Source: Akkermansiaceae bacterium (GTDB lineage: Bacteria > Verrucomicrobiota > Verrucomicrobiia > Verrucomicrobiales > Akkermansiaceae). From it: 7,139 nucleotides of DNA. The stretch spans positions 1 to 7,139 of the forward strand of contig JAQGPE010000098.1 of NCBI GenBank assembly GCA_028293225.1, given 5' to 3'. The number at the start of each line of letters is the position of its first letter. Positions within the stretch are counted from its first letter, which is position 1. Position numbers and translations under genes: made by a program. The notes beneath the pieces were generated by a model. That model did not search any database. It had not been told where the DNA came from and saw only the letters and a list, made by a program, of their open reading frames with translations. Below are positions 5,328 through 7,139 of this stretch, piece after piece.

Positions 5328-7139
5328 ATGGCGCTTCTCCGCACCTTTTTCGCCCTCCTTTTCCTCGGCATCATCCTGCCGGCCCACGCCGCCGATGCGA
5401 CCCCGCGCCATCTCCAGGTGCTCTTCTTCGGCGATGACGACCATCACCAGCCACTGGAGCGCTACCGCATGTTCAAGGAGGTCTCCGGCGCCAGCGCCAT
5501 CGACCTGACCTACGAAAAGCGCATGGAGGCGCTGAATCCGGAGAATCTCGCGAAATACGACGTCCTCCTGATTTACGCCAATCACCAGACCATCACCCCG
5601 GAGCAACTGGACGCCGTCCGCGGCTTCATCGAGCGGGGCGGGGGATTCGTCCCGGTCCACTGCGGCTCGGCCTGCTTCAAGAAAACCGATGGCTACATCG
5701 CGCTGGTCGGCGGCCAGATCGAAGGCCACGACACCGGGGTCTTCACTCCCCGCGTGGTCGCGCCGGACCACCCGGTGATGAAAGGCTACACGCCCTTCGA
5801 GTCCTGGGACGAAACCTACCGCCACCAGAAGCTCTCCCCCGACCTCACCATCCTGGAGCGCCGTGAAGAGGAACCCTGGACGTGGGTCCGCCAGCAGGGC
5901 AGGGGCCGCGTTTTCTACACCGCCTCCGGCCACGATGAGCGCTGCTGGCTCCAGCCCGGTTTCCAGGATCTGCTGGTCCGCGGCATCCGCTGGGCCGCCG
6001 GGGACTCGATCGCGCTGCTGAATCTGCCGCCGCTGGAATACAAATCCCCGATGCTGCCGCCGGAGTACCAGACTGACCGGCCGGTGCCGAGAATCCAGGA
6101 GCCGCTCTCACCCCAGGACTCCCTGCTGCGCGCCCAGGTCCCCGCCGGTTTCGAGCTGTTCCTCTTCGCCAGCGAGCCGGATGTCGTTCGCCCGATCGCC
6201 ATGACCTGGGATGAGCGCGGCCGCCTCTGGGTGGTGGAAACGCTGGACTATCCCAACGGCCTCCACACCGGCGACACCGGCCATGACCGCATCAAGATCT
6301 GCGAGGACACCGACGGCGACGGCAAGGCCGACAAGTTCACCGTCTTCGCCACCGGCCTGTCCATCGCCACCTCCGTGGTGCATGCCAACGGCGGCGTGAT
6401 CGTTTCCGACGGCCCGCGCATGCTCTTCCTGAAAGACACCAATGGCGACGACATCGCCGACGAACGCCGCGTGCTCTTCACCGGCTTTCGCATGCACGAT
6501 ACCCACGCTGGAACCTCGAATCTGCGCTACGGCTTCGACGGCTGGATCTACGCGACCGATGGCTACGCGGGCTTCGATGGCGAGGTCGCCGGCAAGCCGA
6601 TGAAATTCGACACCGGCGTGTATCGCTTCCGCCCCGACGGCTCCGCGCTGGAGTTCCTGGGCAAGACTTCCAACAACACCTGGGGCCTCGGCTTCACCAC
6701 GAATTTCGACGTGCTCGGCTCCACCGCCAACCGCCAGCCCGCCTGGCAGCTGATCGGCGACGGCGTGGGCAATGTCCGCCGCAGCGACCACGGCACCCGC
6801 ATCTACCCCGTCACGCTGGATGTCCAGGGCTCCGATGGCTGGGACCCGCCGGTCGAAGTGCTCGGCGACGGCAAAATCCGCGCCAAGGATCGCAACTACA
6901 CCGCCGCCGCCGGATACGGCATTTATAGTAGCAATCGCTTTCCCGCCGACTGGCAGGATAACCGCACCGCCTTCGTCTGCGAGCCCACCGGCCACTTGGT
7001 CTCGCTCGGCCACATGCACACGGAGAACGCCGGCTTCACCACCGACTTCGACGGCAACAATCTCTACGCCAGCACCGACGCCTGGTCCGCCCCGGTCGTC
7101 GCGGAGACCGGCCCCGACGGCGCGGTCTGGATCGCGGAC
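5328..7139 (+). CDS. Exported ThuA-domain / PVC-type membrane-bound dehydrogenase domain protein, partial 3' end
   Basis: The frame opens at ATG 5328 and is still open at the window end (604 codons visible). Residues 1-21 are a signal peptide (MALLR, hydrophobic core, cleavage near AHA-AD). Residues 29-225 form a ThuA-like domain of the class I glutamine amidotransferase fold: LFFGDDDHHQP (32-42), VHCGSACF (110-117), GGQIEGHD (128-135), DHP (147-149), DETY (161-164), GRGRVFYTASGHD (191-203). From about residue 260 the PVC 'putative membrane-bound dehydrogenase' domain (TIGR02604 type) begins, with VPAGFELFLFASEPD and WDERGRLWVVETLDYP. Two Asp-rich, calcium-loop-like motifs follow: DTDGDGKAD (327-335) and DTNGDDIAD (370-378). 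They are followed by beta-propeller-like repeats. Related proteins continue with HEAT repeats and a CxxCH cytochrome c domain; here that part would lie beyond 7139. A role in periplasmic sugar or polyol oxidation is inferred. No Shine-Dalgarno precedes the ATG. Confidence 0.95.
   Translation, partial: MALLRTFFALLFLGIILPAHAADATPRHLQVLFFGDDDHHQPLERYRMFKEVSGASAIDLTYEKRMEALNPENLAKYDVLLIYANHQTITPEQLDAVRGFIERGGGFVPVHCGSACFKKTDGYIALVGGQIEGHDTGVFTPRVVAPDHPVMKGYTPFESWDETYRHQKLSPDLTILERREEEPWTWVRQQGRGRVFYTASGHDERCWLQPGFQDLLVRGIRWAAGDSIALLNLPPLEYKSPMLPPEYQTDRPVPRIQEPLSPQDSLLRAQVPAGFELFLFASEPDVVRPIAMTWDERGRLWVVETLDYPNGLHTGDTGHDRIKICEDTDGDGKADKFTVFATGLSIATSVVHANGGVIVSDGPRMLFLKDTNGDDIADERRVLFTGFRMHDTHAGTSNLRYGFDGWIYATDGYAGFDGEVAGKPMKFDTGVYRFRPDGSALEFLGKTSNNTWGLGFTTNFDVLGSTANRQPAWQLIGDGVGNVRRSDHGTRIYPVTLDVQGSDGWDPPVEVLGDGKIRAKDRNYTAAAGYGIYSSNRFPADWQDNRTAFVCEPTGHLVSLGHMHTENAGFTTDFDGNNLYASTDAWSAPVVAETGPDGAVWIAD

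Noticed and set aside
5154..5933. A 259-codon minus-strand frame across the divergent region and the ThuA domain
   Set aside because: It overlaps both the DUF1877 start and the signal-peptide and ThuA coding sequence, and has no recognisable domain.
6108..7019. A 303-codon minus-strand frame inside the ThuA/dehydrogenase gene
   Set aside because: Its product is a low-complexity Ala/Gly/Val/His sequence typical of antisense frames in GC-rich genes, and the plus strand encodes recognised domains continuously.

Overview
The window is a high-GC bacterial chromosome fragment, most likely from the Verrucomicrobiota (Verrucomicrobiales, a Luteolibacter- or Haloferula-like lineage). Three things point there: a signal-peptide protein joining a ThuA domain to the Planctomycetes/Verrucomicrobia 'membrane-bound dehydrogenase' domain; a secreted L-type lectin protein ending in a short beta-rich module common in verrucomicrobial exported proteins; and two copies of a structured, GC-rich intergenic repeat of a kind I recall from PVC genomes. 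The phylum call is an inference from gene content. No rRNA or other marker gene is present.

Layout. Positions 2-1723 (+) hold the 3' part of a large extracellular protein gene (discoidin-like region, Ig-like region, L-type lectin, C-terminal module). A strong intrinsic terminator follows at 1775-1819. The convergent gap 1724-2083 also holds repeat copy A. On the minus strand, leuA (2-isopropylmalate synthase, 4250 to 2565) is followed after 13 nt by an unrecognised 155-residue protein gene (2551 to 2084); the two are probably cotranscribed. The 460-nt gap 4251-4710 holds the leuA leader, several inverted repeats and repeat copy B. A DUF1877/YfbM-family gene (5199 to 4711, minus) follows. It is separated by a 128-nt divergent region with a 9-bp inverted repeat from the plus-strand ThuA/PVC-dehydrogenase gene, which starts at 5328 and runs off the window end.

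Functionally the window is a mosaic, not one pathway. The two exported proteins at the ends fit a polysaccharide-degrading or particle-attached lifestyle: carbohydrate or surface binding on the left, probable sugar or periplasmic redox chemistry on the right. leuA commits 2-ketoisovalerate to leucine synthesis, without leuB/C/D nearby. The two small minus-strand proteins are soluble and of unknown function. I see no mobile element, CRISPR array, tRNA or rRNA. The most notable non-coding signal is the pair of about 140-bp repeats on either side of the leuA pair, which keep their hairpins through compensatory changes.
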